Positions 25,861 through 34,503 are shown, numbered from the stretch's first letter. The stretch: 64,000 bases of DNA from Rugosimonospora sp036494675 (GCA_036494675.1 DASXOA010000008.1:3573-67572); one strand, 5' to 3'. Notes: generated from the letters alone by a model not told the origin. A program made the numbers and translations.

Positions 25861-27189
25861 ATGAGCCAGCTCGCCGGAAGCCTCACACCGGTCCAGCCCA
25901 GACGGCCGGACTGGAAGAGGATCGGCCTGCTGGCCGGCCTGATCGCATTCATCGCGCTCTGTGGCGTGGCGATCCTGGTCCTGCTCGGGTACAACATCGG
26001 ACCGGATGCGCTGGCCGTCGGGGTGGTCGCCGCGATCATCCCGGTACCGGTGCTGGTCGCCGCGTTCTTCTGGCTGGACCGGTACAAGCCGGAGCCGATC
26101 AAGTACCTGGCCTACTGCTTCGCCTGGGGCGCCTGCGTGGCCACCCTGGTCGCCTTCCTGCTGAACAACCTCGCCGGCTGGGCGTTCGGCAAGCTGCACT
26201 GGCCGACGGCCCTGGTCGCGGTGCTGGTGGCACCGTTCATCGAGGAGTCGATGAAGGCGCTCGGCCCGATCCTGCTGTTCTGGCGCCGCCGGCGGGCGTT
26301 CTCCGGAGTCGTCGACGGCATCGTCTACTGTGGACTGTCCGCGACCGGGTTCGCCATGGTCGAGAACATCCTGTACCTGGGCGGCTACGGGTACGCCAGC
26401 GGAGCCGACAAGGGTGGCGTGGCCGGTGGGCTCGCCGGGGTGATCGGCCTGTTCATCGCCCGGATCCTGCTGTCCGGCTTCGCCCACCCGCTGTTCACCT
26501 CGATGACCGGCGTCGGGCTGGGGGTCTCCGCCCGGTCCGGATCCCGGGTGGTGCGCCGGCTGGCCCCGGTGGCGGGCCTGCTCGCCGCGATGACCATGCA
26601 CGGGTCGTGGAACCTCATGATCACCATCGCCCAGCAGACCAACCAGTACCTGGTGCAGCTCTACGGGTACTTCTCGGTGATGGTCCCGATCTTCCTGGGT
26701 ATGGTCGGCCTCGCCCTGTACCTGCGCTCGTCGGAGGGCCGGCTCACCGAGCGGATCCTGCCGGAGTACGTGCGCGCCGGCTGGCTCACCGCGCCGGAGG
26801 TCGCCACGCTGGTCACCATGGGCCGGCGGATGTCGGCCCGGGCCTGGGCGAAGCGGGTGGCCGGCGCCGAGGGCGACCGGGCCATGCGCGGGTACCAGTT
26901 CGCCGCGACCCAACTCGCGCTGCTGCGCGACGGACTCCAGCGCGGCCTGGCGATGAAACCGGCGGACCTGGCCGCGATGCTGGCCGAGGAGCGGCGGCTG
27001 CTGGAGGCCGTCGCCTGGTACCGGGGGGTGTTCTCCCAGGATCCGCAGGCGCCGCCGGTGACCTGGGACGGCGGCCGGTACCACGTGAGCTTCCCGGACG
27101 GCTCGGTGCGCACGGTCGCGCCGCCGGAACTGCCGGTGGTACCGCTACCCGTGGTGCTGCCCCGGTACCCGCAATCGGGTTACCGGTAG
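25861..27189 (+). CDS. PrsW family intramembrane metalloprotease
   Basis: This 442-residue protein has about eight hydrophobic segments and all PrsW family motifs: FIEESMKALG (EE at 128-129), GFAMVENILY, the HPLFTSMTG helix and MHGSWNLM. The glutamates and histidines would bind catalytic zinc in the membrane. Bacillus PrsW cleaves an anti-sigma factor. The target here is unknown, and no anti-sigma gene is adjacent. The C-terminal ~120 residues are soluble, ending in a Pro-rich segment. The stop codon lies in a duplicated 13-bp element. Confidence 0.88.
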   Translation: MSQLAGSLTPVQPRRPDWKRIGLLAGLIAFIALCGVAILVLLGYNIGPDALAVGVVAAIIPVPVLVAAFFWLDRYKPEPIKYLAYCFAWGACVATLVAFLLNNLAGWAFGKLHWPTALVAVLVAPFIEESMKALGPILLFWRRRRAFSGVVDGIVYCGLSATGFAMVENILYLGGYGYASGADKGGVAGGLAGVIGLFIARILLSGFAHPLFTSMTGVGLGVSARSGSRVVRRLAPVAGLLAAMTMHGSWNLMITIAQQTNQYLVQLYGYFSVMVPIFLGMVGLALYLRSSEGRLTERILPEYVRAGWLTAPEVATLVTMGRRMSARAWAKRVAGAEGDRAMRGYQFAATQLALLRDGLQRGLAMKPADLAAMLAEERRLLEAVAWYRGVFSQDPQAPPVTWDGGRYHVSFPDGSVRTVAPPELPVVPLPVVLPRYPQSGYR

Positions 27190-27214
27190 CGCGGCGAGGG
27201 CTTACCGGTAGCGC
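27180..27214 (+). repeat. 13-bp direct repeat across the PrsW stop codon
   Basis: TTACCGGTAGCGC occurs at 27180-27192, where it contains the PrsW stop TAG, and again at 27202-27214, a 22-bp period. The second copy is outside the gene. Confidence 0.7.
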
Positions 27215-27219
27215 CGCGG

Positions 27220-27555
27220 CTACAGGTAGAGCCCGGCGGCGTCGGGCTCCACCCGGCTCGCCGCCACGGCGTGAACGTCACGTTCTCGTAACAGAATGTA
27301 GTCGCGGCCGTGCAGTTCGACCTCGGAGCGGTCGTCCGGGTCGAAGAGCACACGGTCGCCGGTCACGATCGACCGCACGTGCGGGCCGACGCCCACGGCC
27401 GTGGCCCAGGACAGCCGGCGGCCGACCGAAGCTGTTGCCGGGATCACGATCCCCGCGGCCGAGCGCCGTTCTCCCTCGTTTCCCTCGAGCCGGACGAGGA
27501 CGCGGTCGTGCAGCAGGCGGATGGGCAGGCCGGGATCGGGGTCGTTCACGTTCAC
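27220..27555 (-). CDS. GroES-like co-chaperone homologue
   Basis: This 111-residue protein has the GroES fold signature: LPIRLLHDRVLVRLEG at the start, the mobile-loop position SAAGIVIPATASVG, then TAVGVGPHV, GDRVLFDPDD and YILLRERDVHAV. It is more divergent than the canonical GroES encoded with GroEL. Such stand-alone paralogues recur in actinomycetes. No groEL is in the window. GTG 27555 (or 27549) is preferred to the longer frame, whose first 28 residues are low-complexity. It could modulate chaperonin function or be a specialised single-ring partner; this is unproven. Confidence 0.78.
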   Translation of the reverse strand: MNVNDPDPGLPIRLLHDRVLVRLEGNEGERRSAAGIVIPATASVGRRLSWATAVGVGPHVRSIVTGDRVLFDPDDRSEVELHGRDYILLRERDVHAVAASRVEPDAAGLYL

Positions 27556-27683
27556 GACCGGTACGGTACAGCGGATCTCGATTGCCCGCGTCGGTACGGT
27601 AGGTGGGGCCGGACCGCCGCCAGGGGCGTTGCCGGGCAAACGGGGGGTTGCCGCCGAGCGGGTGGGATCGGCAAGGCTGGCAG

Positions 27684-28946
27684 ATGGAGAGGGCCTTGGG
27701 CCGTTTCAGGCAGGTACAGGCGAATATCTGGCGGGCCTACCAGGCCGGTCGGGAGACCGCGCGCACCGCCGACGTCGGAGAACATGAGTCGGAGGGGACC
27801 GGCGACGAACCGGTGAACCACGAGGAGACGTACCTGGAGCACCCGATCGGCAGGGACAGTCAGGACGTGCCGTACCCGCTGCGGATGGCGGCCGCCTGGT
27901 CATGGCGACTGCTGATCGTCGCGGTGGCCGGGGCGGCGCTGCTGTGGGTGGTCGGCAAGCTCCATCAGGTGGTGGTCCCGGTCGCCATCTCGCTGCTGCT
28001 CTCCGCCCTGCTCGCGCCGCTGGTCGGTTTCCTGCGCCAGCGGGCGCACATGCACCGGTCGCTGGCCACCGCGCTCACCATGATCGCCGGTCTCGCCGTG
28101 GTCGCGGGCGTGCTCACGCTGGTCATCACCGAGTTCGTCAACAGTTGGGGTCAGCTGAGCCAGCAGGCGCAGGGTGGCATCCAGAAGATCCAGGGCTGGC
28201 TCAAGGGCGGGCCGATGCACCTGTCCGACAAGCAGCTCACCTCGGGACTCAACTCGGTCCAGGACTGGCTCAACGACCACAGGTCGGTGCTGACCAACGG
28301 CGCCTGGTCGACCGCCACCACGGCCTTCGAGGTGTTCGCGTCCGCCTTCCTGATCCTGTTCACCACGTTCTTCTTCCTGCGCGACGGCAGCCGGATCTGG
28401 CGGTTCCTGGTCAACCTCCTGCCCGTCGGGGCGCGGGAGCCGCTGGGCGGCGCCGGCGAGCAGTCCTGGCAGACCCTGGTCGCCTACGTGCGGGCCACCG
28501 TGCTGGTCGCCTTCATCGACGCCACGGGCATCGGCATCGGGCTGGTCATCCTGCGCGTGGACCTGGCCTTCGCGCTGGCCGCCCTGGTGTTCCTGGGTGC
28601 CTTCATCCCGATCGTCGGCGCGACCCTCACCGGCACCATCGCGGTGCTGGTCGCCCTCGTGACCAAAGGACCGGTCACGGCGCTGGTGGTCGTGGCCGTG
28701 GTCGTGCTCGTGCAGCAGTTCGAGGGGCACGTGCTCCAGCCGTTCATCATGGGCCGCGCGGTCGCGGTGCACCCCCTCGCCGTGATCATGGCGATCGCCA
28801 CCGGCGTCGTGCTGGCCGGCATCATCGGTGCGCTGGTCGCGGTGCCGATCCTGGCGGTACTCAACACCGGGATCCGGCACCTGTCCGCCCGGCGGCGGCG
28901 CGAGCCGGAACCGCCGCCGCCAAGAGAAGTCGTGGTCAAGAGCTAG
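27684..28946 (+). CDS. AI-2E family transporter (TqsA/PerM-like membrane protein)
   Basis: This 420-residue protein has a hydrophilic N-terminal ~65 residues. About eight hydrophobic segments follow, in the AI-2E/UPF0118 arrangement: paired helices, a soluble insert (SQQAQGGIQKIQGWLKGG...), FLRDGSRIWRFLVNLLP, and the conserved QQFEGHVLQPFIMGRAVAVHPLAVI near the end. Members include TqsA and Na+/H+ antiporter-like proteins; the transported species here is unknown. It ends in a basic tail and is convergent with dinG. Confidence 0.88.
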   Translation: MERALGRFRQVQANIWRAYQAGRETARTADVGEHESEGTGDEPVNHEETYLEHPIGRDSQDVPYPLRMAAAWSWRLLIVAVAGAALLWVVGKLHQVVVPVAISLLLSALLAPLVGFLRQRAHMHRSLATALTMIAGLAVVAGVLTLVITEFVNSWGQLSQQAQGGIQKIQGWLKGGPMHLSDKQLTSGLNSVQDWLNDHRSVLTNGAWSTATTAFEVFASAFLILFTTFFFLRDGSRIWRFLVNLLPVGAREPLGGAGEQSWQTLVAYVRATVLVAFIDATGIGIGLVILRVDLAFALAALVFLGAFIPIVGATLTGTIAVLVALVTKGPVTALVVVAVVVLVQQFEGHVLQPFIMGRAVAVHPLAVIMAIATGVVLAGIIGALVAVPILAVLNTGIRHLSARRRREPEPPPPREVVVKS

Positions 28947-28983
28947 CGCGGGCGGCTCCCGCCGCCGGTCAACCCGCCGTCGG

Positions 28984-30948
28984 TCAGCGCAGCCGGCGCA
29001 GTGCGCCGTGCACCACCTCGGGCTTCGTCGTGTACCAGAACGGCGGCAGCGTACGGCGCAGGTACCCGCCATAGCCCCGGGCGGTCTCCAGCCGCGAGTC
29101 GAGTACGGCGACCACGCCCTTGTCCTCCGCGCTGCGGATCAGCCGGCCGACACCCTGGGCGAGCCGGACGGCGGCGATCGGCACGCTGACCGCCGCGAAG
29201 CCCGAGCCCCCGGCCGCGTCGACCGCCGCCGCCCGGGCCGCCGCCAGGGGCTCATCGGGCCGGGGGAACGGCAGCCGGTCGATGACCACCAACTGGCAGG
29301 CGTCGCCGGGCACGTCGACGCCCTGCCACAGCGACATCACGCCCATCAGGCAACTGCTGCGGTCGTCGCGGAACTTGCGGACCAGCAGCGGCAGCGCCTC
29401 TTCGCCCTGCAACAGCACCTGCACGTCGGTCTTCGCGCGCAGCACCTCGGCCGCCCGCTCCGCCGCCCGCCGGGAGGAGAACAGCCCGAGGGTCCGGCCG
29501 CCGAGCGCCTGCACCAGGGCGATCAACTCGTCGGCGGCTGGGTCAGGCAGGCCGGACGCGCTCGGCCGGGGCAGGTGGGCGGCGACGTAGAGGATCGCCT
29601 GCTTCGGATAGTCGAACGGCGAGCCGACGTCGAGCGACGTCCAGGACGGGGACGTCGCCGCATCCACGGTCGACGGATCCTCGCCGAGGCCCAGCCCCCG
29701 CGCGACCGTGTCGAACCGGCCGCCGAGGGCCAGAGTGGCCGACGTGGCCACCACGGTCCGGTCTTCGTACAGGTGGTTGGCCAGGGTGCCGGCGACCGAG
29801 AGCGGTGCGACGACGATGGCCCGGCGCCGGTCGCCGCGCTCGATCCAGGCGACGTCGAAGTCGGCCGCGGCGAGCAGTCGCTGCGCGGTCTCGGACATCT
29901 CGGACAGCACGGCCTTGGCCTGCTGCTTGCGCACCGGGTCGGGGTCCTCGGCCTTCACGTCGCCGAGACCGTCGAGGATGCGGCGGCAGGCGCTGTCGAG
30001 CAGGGTGAGGGCCTCCTGGATCGGCGCGGGCAGCCCGGTCGTCAGCCGGCCCGGCTGCGCCTCGGCCAGCCCGTCCGCCAGCACGTCACCGGCCTCGACC
30101 AACCGCTCGTGATCGTCACCGTCCACAAGGGAGCGGACCCGTCGTGCCGCGCGCTCGATCGCCTCCGGGGACAGCTCCGCCTGCGCGGCGCTGGACACCC
30201 GGTCGGCCAGCTCGTGTGCCTCGTCGACCACGAGCAGCTTGTGCGGGGGCACGATGTGCCGGCCGGCGAGCATGTCGACGGCGAGCAGGCTGTGGTTGGT
30301 CACCACGATGTCGGCCTCGCGCGCCCGCGCGCGCGACGCCTCGGCGAAGCACTCCGAGCCGTAGGGGCAGCGGGCCGCGCCGACGCACTCGCGGGCGGGC
30401 ATGGAGGCCAGCCGCCAGGCGGAGTCGTCGACGCCCGGGTCCAGCTCGTCGCGGTCGCCGGTGTCCGACTTCAGCGCCCAGTCGCGCAGCCGCTGGATCT
30501 GCTTGCCCAACCGGCCGGCCTCCCCGAGCCACCCGGTCCCGCCGCCCTCGGACTCGAACAGGGTGTCGCCGGGCTCGTCTTCGTTCAGGTTGTCCAGCCG
30601 GGCCAGGCAGGCGTAATGGTGGCGGCCCTTGAGCACGGCGAACGTGGGGCGGCGGCGCAGCAGCGGCTCGACGGCGTCGGCCAGCCGCGGCAGGTCGTGG
30701 TCGACCAGCTGGGACTGCAACGCGAGGGTCGCCGTGGACACCACGACCGGGCCGTCGACGAGCAGCGCGGGGATCAGATAGGCCAGCGACTTGCCAGTGC
30801 CGGTGCCGGCCTGCACCAGCAGGTGCTCACGGCTCTTCACGGCCTCCGCGACGGCCGTGGCCATGGCCTGCTGGCCGGGCCGGGCCGTGCCGCCGGGCAC
30901 GGCACCGACGGCGGCTGCGAGCAAGTCGTCAACGCTGGGTCGGCTCAC
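28984..30948 (-). CDS. dinG: DinG/XPD-type ATP-dependent DNA helicase
   Basis: This 654-residue superfamily 2 helicase has the motifs QAGTGTGKSLAYL (Walker A), TATLALQSQL (Ia) and VVDEAHELADR (DEAH box), and late motifs V-VI (WQGVDVPGDACQLVVIDRLPF and QGVGRLIRS). Between motif Ia and the DEAH box are four cysteines (one in HHYACLA, three in CVGAARCPYGSEC) placed as in the Fe-S cluster of DinG/XPD helicases, which unwind 5' to 3'. It probably acts in DNA repair or R-loop/G4 resolution. GTG 30948 starts the conserved SRPSVDDLL region, and the longer frame upstream is not coding. DnaA-box-like sites lie just upstream. Confidence 0.92.
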   Translation of the reverse strand: MSRPSVDDLLAAAVGAVPGGTARPGQQAMATAVAEAVKSREHLLVQAGTGTGKSLAYLIPALLVDGPVVVSTATLALQSQLVDHDLPRLADAVEPLLRRRPTFAVLKGRHHYACLARLDNLNEDEPGDTLFESEGGGTGWLGEAGRLGKQIQRLRDWALKSDTGDRDELDPGVDDSAWRLASMPARECVGAARCPYGSECFAEASRARAREADIVVTNHSLLAVDMLAGRHIVPPHKLLVVDEAHELADRVSSAAQAELSPEAIERAARRVRSLVDGDDHERLVEAGDVLADGLAEAQPGRLTTGLPAPIQEALTLLDSACRRILDGLGDVKAEDPDPVRKQQAKAVLSEMSETAQRLLAAADFDVAWIERGDRRRAIVVAPLSVAGTLANHLYEDRTVVATSATLALGGRFDTVARGLGLGEDPSTVDAATSPSWTSLDVGSPFDYPKQAILYVAAHLPRPSASGLPDPAADELIALVQALGGRTLGLFSSRRAAERAAEVLRAKTDVQVLLQGEEALPLLVRKFRDDRSSCLMGVMSLWQGVDVPGDACQLVVIDRLPFPRPDEPLAAARAAAVDAAGGSGFAAVSVPIAAVRLAQGVGRLIRSAEDKGVVAVLDSRLETARGYGGYLRRTLPPFWYTTKPEVVHGALRRLR

Positions 30949-30988
30949 GGACCAGAACGCTACCGCGTGGCTCCGACGGACCGACGCG

Positions 30989-31016
30989 TCATCCACACCC
31001 CGGCGGGTTGTCCACA
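30989..31016 (+). promoter_or_regulatory. Pair of DnaA-box-like nonamers upstream of dinG
   Basis: TTGTCCACA at 31008-31016 matches the Streptomyces-preferred DnaA box exactly. TCATCCACA at 30989-30997 differs from the box family by one base. They lie 41-68 bp upstream of the dinG start, in the gap shared with the divergent DUF402 gene. Confidence 0.4.
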
Positions 31017-31067
31017 GGCCGGCTCGCGGAAAACCACGGTTCGCTAACTGTATTAGCCAGGGCTCTG

Positions 31068-31079
31068 GACAGTACTGTC
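31068..31079. promoter_or_regulatory. Perfect 12-bp palindrome upstream of the DUF402 gene
   Basis: GACAGTACTGTC is fully self-complementary and ends 5 nt before the ATG at 31085. It would overlap the translation or transcription start, as an operator for a repressor would. No standard SD is present, which suggests a leaderless mRNA. Confidence 0.45.
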
Positions 31080-31084
31080 TGGGC

Positions 31085-31585
31085 ATGGCCAAAGAGGTCG
31101 TCCGCGTCGAGTACACGAAGTATGACGGCAGCGCGCACCGGGGATACCCGGCCCTGCGCCTGGGCGAGGACGGGCACGGCGTCTGGCTGGGTGTCCCGGA
31201 GCCCCGGCGGGCCCAGGGCGACGCGTACAAGTACGACGACCCCTATGTCCTCCTGGTGCCCCGGGACGCCTGGTGGACCGCGCTGTTCAACGCGCCGCCC
31301 CGGCGCACCGAGGTGTACTGCGACATCGCCACGCCCGCCACCTGGGTCGACGCGCACCTGGTCCGGCTCGTCGACCTCGACCTCGACGTCCGGCGTCGGC
31401 GCGCCGAGAGCACGGTCGAACTGGTCGACGAGGACGAGTTCGAGGTCAACCGGCTCCGGTTCGGCTACCCGGACGACGTGGTGAGCAACGCCTGGTCGGC
31501 CGCGCACTGGCTGGTCAAGGCGCTCTCCGACGGCACCGAGCCGTTCGCCGCCGGGTACCACGCCTGGTTGGATCAGGTCATCTGA
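31085..31585 (+). CDS. DUF402 domain-containing protein
   Basis: This 166-residue protein has the DUF402 beta-barrel pattern: VPRDAWWTALFN, YCDIATPATWVDAHLVRLVDLDLDV and ELVDEDEFEVNRLRFGYP. The conserved Asp/Glu cluster is the metal site of FomD/Ntdp-like enzymes. Characterised relatives hydrolyse nucleoside di/triphosphates or CMP-phosphonates, so a nucleotide phosphatase is plausible; the substrate here is unknown. Its last 8 bp overlap the convergent LLM oxidoreductase gene. It is divergent from dinG. Confidence 0.83.
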   Translation: MAKEVVRVEYTKYDGSAHRGYPALRLGEDGHGVWLGVPEPRRAQGDAYKYDDPYVLLVPRDAWWTALFNAPPRRTEVYCDIATPATWVDAHLVRLVDLDLDVRRRRAESTVELVDEDEFEVNRLRFGYPDDVVSNAWSAAHWLVKALSDGTEPFAAGYHAWLDQVI

Positions 31586-32552
31586 GCGGTGCTCCCCTGC
31601 CGGGGTACAGGGTGGCGATCAGTTCGAGCTGATCGAGCTGGGACTTCAGGTCGAGCGCGCCGATGCGGCACACGATGTGCCGGGCGCCCGCGGCGACGTA
31701 CCGGTCGAGCGCGGCGGTGACCGACTCGCGCGTACCGGCGATCAGCACCTGGATGGTCTCCACGACCTCCGCCGGCATCCGGTAGGTGCGCTGCGCGTAC
31801 TCGGCGAGGGCGCGGCGGCCGGCCTCGACGTCGTCCATGATGAGCAGGGTCGCGAACAGCGCCGGGGTGACGGCGCTGGCGGGCCGGCCGGCCCCGGTCG
31901 CGGCCCGGCGTACCTGCGCCAGCCCGGTCTCGTAGTCCGCCGGGTCCGGCGGGTACGGCAGCCAGCCGTCATAGAGCCGGCCGGTGCGCTCCAACGCCGA
32001 GGGCGTGGCACCGCCGAGCCAGATGGGCGGTCCGCCCGCCCGGGCCGGCAGGGTGGCCTCCGGGATGTGGTCGAAGTGCAGCACCTCGCCGTGGTACGAG
32101 GTGGGGCCGATCCCCGTCCACAGGTGCCGCCACAGCGCCACGGTGTCGTCCAGCCGGGCGAACCGTCCCCGCCAGGGCACCTCCGCCGCCGCGTACTCGG
32201 CCTCCGACCGGCGGGGGAAGCCGGCACCCACGGTGACGACCAGCCGCCCGCCGGAGAGCAGGTCGAGCGAGGCGATCGCCTGCGCCGCCTGGACCGGCCG
32301 GCGCAGGGCCGGTAGCAGCGCGGCGGTGCCGAGCGTCACCCGTTCGGTCACCGCCGCCGCGGCGGACAGCATGGTGAACGTCTCGATCACCGGGCGGAGC
32401 AGTGTGTCGCCGGCCCAGATGGAATCGAAGCCGAGCCGCTCGGCCCGTACCGCGAAATCGATCAGGTCACGCGGATCCGTTCCCTCGCCCCACTGGGCCT
32501 TCCCGGTCGGCAGCACCACGCCCAAGTGGAGATCGCCGTTCATGCTGGTCAT
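31578..32552 (-). CDS. LLM-class (F420-dependent type) oxidoreductase
   Basis: This ~324-residue protein has a luciferase-like TIM barrel. GVVLPTG and RAERLGFDSIWAGDTLL are at the N-terminus, and RVTLGTAALLPALRRPVQAAQAIASLDLLSGGRLVVTVGAGF is the classic LLM strand-helix segment. Related actinobacterial enzymes use F420H2 or FMN. ATG 32552 and ATG 32543 are alternative starts. It is divergent from an XRE-MmyB regulator with 87 bp between. Regulators of this type commonly repress the adjacent oxidoreductase, so the pair is likely one functional unit. The substrate is unknown. Confidence 0.85.
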   Translation of the reverse strand: MTSMNGDLHLGVVLPTGKAQWGEGTDPRDLIDFAVRAERLGFDSIWAGDTLLRPVIETFTMLSAAAAVTERVTLGTAALLPALRRPVQAAQAIASLDLLSGGRLVVTVGAGFPRRSEAEYAAAEVPWRGRFARLDDTVALWRHLWTGIGPTSYHGEVLHFDHIPEATLPARAGGPPIWLGGATPSALERTGRLYDGWLPYPPDPADYETGLAQVRRAATGAGRPASAVTPALFATLLIMDDVEAGRRALAEYAQRTYRMPAEVVETIQVLIAGTRESVTAALDRYVAAGARHIVCRIGALDLKSQLDQLELIATLYPGRGAPLR

Positions 32553-32587
32553 GCGGGAATCGTGCGGGCGCCGGGGGTATCGCGGCA

Positions 32588-32603
32588 ATTCCTCGCGGGG
32601 AAT
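32588..32603. promoter_or_regulatory. Inverted repeat ATTCC-N6-GGAAT between LLM and XRE-MmyB genes
   Basis: Perfect 5-bp arms with a 6-bp spacer lie in the middle of the 87-bp divergent gap. This is the best candidate operator for the XRE-MmyB regulator on both promoters. Confidence 0.45.
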
Positions 32604-32639
32604 GGCCGGTGGCCCGAGGCCGCTGGTACAACCGCTGGT

Positions 32640-33407
32640 GTGGACTTCCCCGAGGCGCTGCGCACCCGGCGGGTGCGCCGCCAGCTCAGCCAGCTCGACC
32701 TGGCGCTGCGCGCCGGGACGACCCAGCGGCACGTCAGCTTCATCGAGAGTGGCCGCTCGGCGCCGGGCCGCGCGATGGTCGTGCGGCTGGCCGAGTCCCT
32801 CGGGCTGCCGCTGCGGGAGCGCAACGATCTGCTGCTCGCGGCCGGGTACGCGCCGGCGTACCCGGAGACTCCGCTGGAGGACCGCGCGCTGGCGCCGGTA
32901 CGGGACGCTCTCGGGCACATCCTGACGGGACACCAGCCGTACCCGGCGATGATCGTCGACCGGTACGGCGACCTGGTCGCCGCCAACGACGCGTTCGACG
33001 TGCTCACCGAGGGGGTCGCGGCGCACCTGCTGGCGCCGCCGGTGAACGTCTACCGGCTCGCTCTGCACCCGCGCGGCATGGCGCCCCGGGTGGCCAACCT
33101 GGGTCAGTGGGCTTACCACATCCTCGATCGGCTCGAACAGGAGTCGCTGCGCAATCCGGACGACCGGTTGGCGGCGCTGCGCGAGGAGCTTGCCGCGCAC
33201 GCACCGGCCCGGGTGGTGACGGCCGACCATCTCGGGTTCGCCGTACCGCTGGGGCTGCGCTCGAGCCACGGCGACCTGCGGCTGATGACGACGATCACCA
33301 CGTTCGCCACGGCCGTCGACGTCACGCTCGCGGAGCTGAAGCTGGAGGCGTTCCTGCCCGCGGACGAGCCGACGGCGGCCGTGCTGTCCGGCTGGGCCCG
33401 GCCCTGA
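32640..33407 (+). CDS. XRE family regulator with MmyB-like ligand-binding domain
   Basis: This 255-residue protein begins with a helix-turn-helix (ALRTRRVRRQLSQLDLALRAGTTQRHVSFIESGRSAPGR). It continues with the MmyB-type PAS-like ligand-binding domain (LTGHQPYPAMIVDRYGDLVAANDAF; LGFAVPLGLRSSHGDLRLMTTITTFATAVDVTLAELKLEAFLP). Domain family members bind fatty-acyl-like ligands. GTG 32640 is preferred because the conserved N-terminus FPEALRTRR begins right there, and upstream sequence in frame reads as the intergenic region. It is divergent from the LLM oxidoreductase, its probable target. Confidence 0.88.
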   Translation: MDFPEALRTRRVRRQLSQLDLALRAGTTQRHVSFIESGRSAPGRAMVVRLAESLGLPLRERNDLLLAAGYAPAYPETPLEDRALAPVRDALGHILTGHQPYPAMIVDRYGDLVAANDAFDVLTEGVAAHLLAPPVNVYRLALHPRGMAPRVANLGQWAYHILDRLEQESLRNPDDRLAALREELAAHAPARVVTADHLGFAVPLGLRSSHGDLRLMTTITTFATAVDVTLAELKLEAFLPADEPTAAVLSGWARP

Positions 33408-33419
33408 AGCCGGCTAGAG

Positions 33420-34352
33420 CTAGACGCGGGGCGGCCAGGTCGTGGTCTCCGGGTCGGGTCGGGGTACCCGGTCAAGCTTGTCCGGGTTGAGCTGGTTGTA
33501 CACGCCGGTGATCTTCCCGTCGGCCACGGACAGCGCCATGACGACGAGGCCCGGGCCGCGGGCCGGGTCGACCCCGTCGATGAGCAGGCCGAGGTCCCCG
33601 TTGACGAGCACCAGTTCGGCGTGCGCCACCGAGAACCGGTCGACCTGGCGGAACAGGCCGAGCAGGAACCGGGAAGCCTGGACGGCACCCACGATCGGGT
33701 TCCGGTTGGCAGGAGCCCGGCCGCCGCCGTCGCCGGCGACGACCACGTCCGGCGCCAGGATGCGGACCAGCCCGTCCAGGTCGCCCCGCCCGGCCGCGGC
33801 GACGAACGCGGACAGCACACGGCGCTGCTCGGCCAGGTCGGCGGTGTGCCGTGGCGCGTCCGGCGCGGCCAGGGTGCGTCGCGCCCGGGTGGCCAGTTGC
33901 CGGGCGGCGGCCGGCGTGGTGTCCAGGGTGGCCGCGATCGACTCGAACGGGACGGCGAACACGTCGTGCAACACGAAGGCGACGCGCTGCTCGGGGGTCA
34001 GCCGTTCCAGCACCACCAGCAGGGCCAGGCTGACCTGTTCGTTCCGGGCGGCCTCGTCGGCCGGGTCGGGGCCACCACTGGGCAGCCGGGCGACGATCGG
34101 CTCGGGCAGCCACTGGCCGACGTACGTCTCCCGGCGCACCCGGGCCGAGCGGAGCACGTCCAGGCAGATCCGGCCGGTCACGGTGGTCAGCCAGGCGCGC
34201 AGGTCGGCCGGCTCGGGCCGGGCCGCGGCGTAGCGCAGCCAGGTCTCCTGGACGGCGTCCTCGGCCTCCGACCGGCTGCCCAGCATGCGGTACGCGACGC
34301 CGAACAGGTGACGTCGATGCTCCTCGAACTGCCCGCCGAATTCGTCGCCCAC
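33420..34352 (-). CDS. ECF41-family RNA polymerase sigma factor with SnoaL-like C-terminal domain
   Basis: This 310-residue protein contains sigma region 2 (LFGVAYRMLGSRSEAEDAVQETWLR), the linker motif WLPEP (81-85) and region 4 (LTPEQRVAFVLHDVFAVPFESIAATL). A ~110-residue SnoaL-like extension follows, with the ECF41 signatures DGGGR (208-212) and NPDKL (289-293). In the ECF41 group that C-terminal domain regulates the sigma factor in place of an anti-sigma protein. ECF41 genes normally adjoin a COE-type gene (carboxymuconolactone decarboxylase, oxidoreductase or epimerase). None is immediately next to this one; the closest oxidoreductase is the LLM gene two genes away. I found no TGTCAC-type ECF41 promoter upstream. 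Confidence 0.93.
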   Translation of the reverse strand: MGDEFGGQFEEHRRHLFGVAYRMLGSRSEAEDAVQETWLRYAAARPEPADLRAWLTTVTGRICLDVLRSARVRRETYVGQWLPEPIVARLPSGGPDPADEAARNEQVSLALLVVLERLTPEQRVAFVLHDVFAVPFESIAATLDTTPAAARQLATRARRTLAAPDAPRHTADLAEQRRVLSAFVAAAGRGDLDGLVRILAPDVVVAGDGGGRAPANRNPIVGAVQASRFLLGLFRQVDRFSVAHAELVLVNGDLGLLIDGVDPARGPGLVVMALSVADGKITGVYNQLNPDKLDRVPRPDPETTTWPPRV

Positions 34353-34503
34353 GCCGCGAGCCTACGAGGCCGCCCAAACCCGTGATCCCGGTCCCACGGC
34401 GGAGCCCGGTCCCGCGGCGGCGTCCGGTCCGCGCGGAGGCGCGCGACCCGGCCAGGGTCCGCCGCCGGCTTGCTCATCGGGACGGATAGGCGATGATCAG
34501 CCG

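Noticed and set aside
24010..27084. 1024-residue open frame on the minus strand opposite the anchored protein, FUSC and PrsW genes
   Set aside because: It mirrors three well-supported plus-strand genes, has Arg/Gly/His-rich low-complexity sequence without any domain, and is the usual antisense shadow of high-GC coding DNA.
30949..31230. N-terminal extension of the DinG frame to 31230
   Set aside because: It runs through the divergent promoter region and the start of the DUF402 gene, and lacks helicase similarity; conserved sequence begins at GTG 30948.
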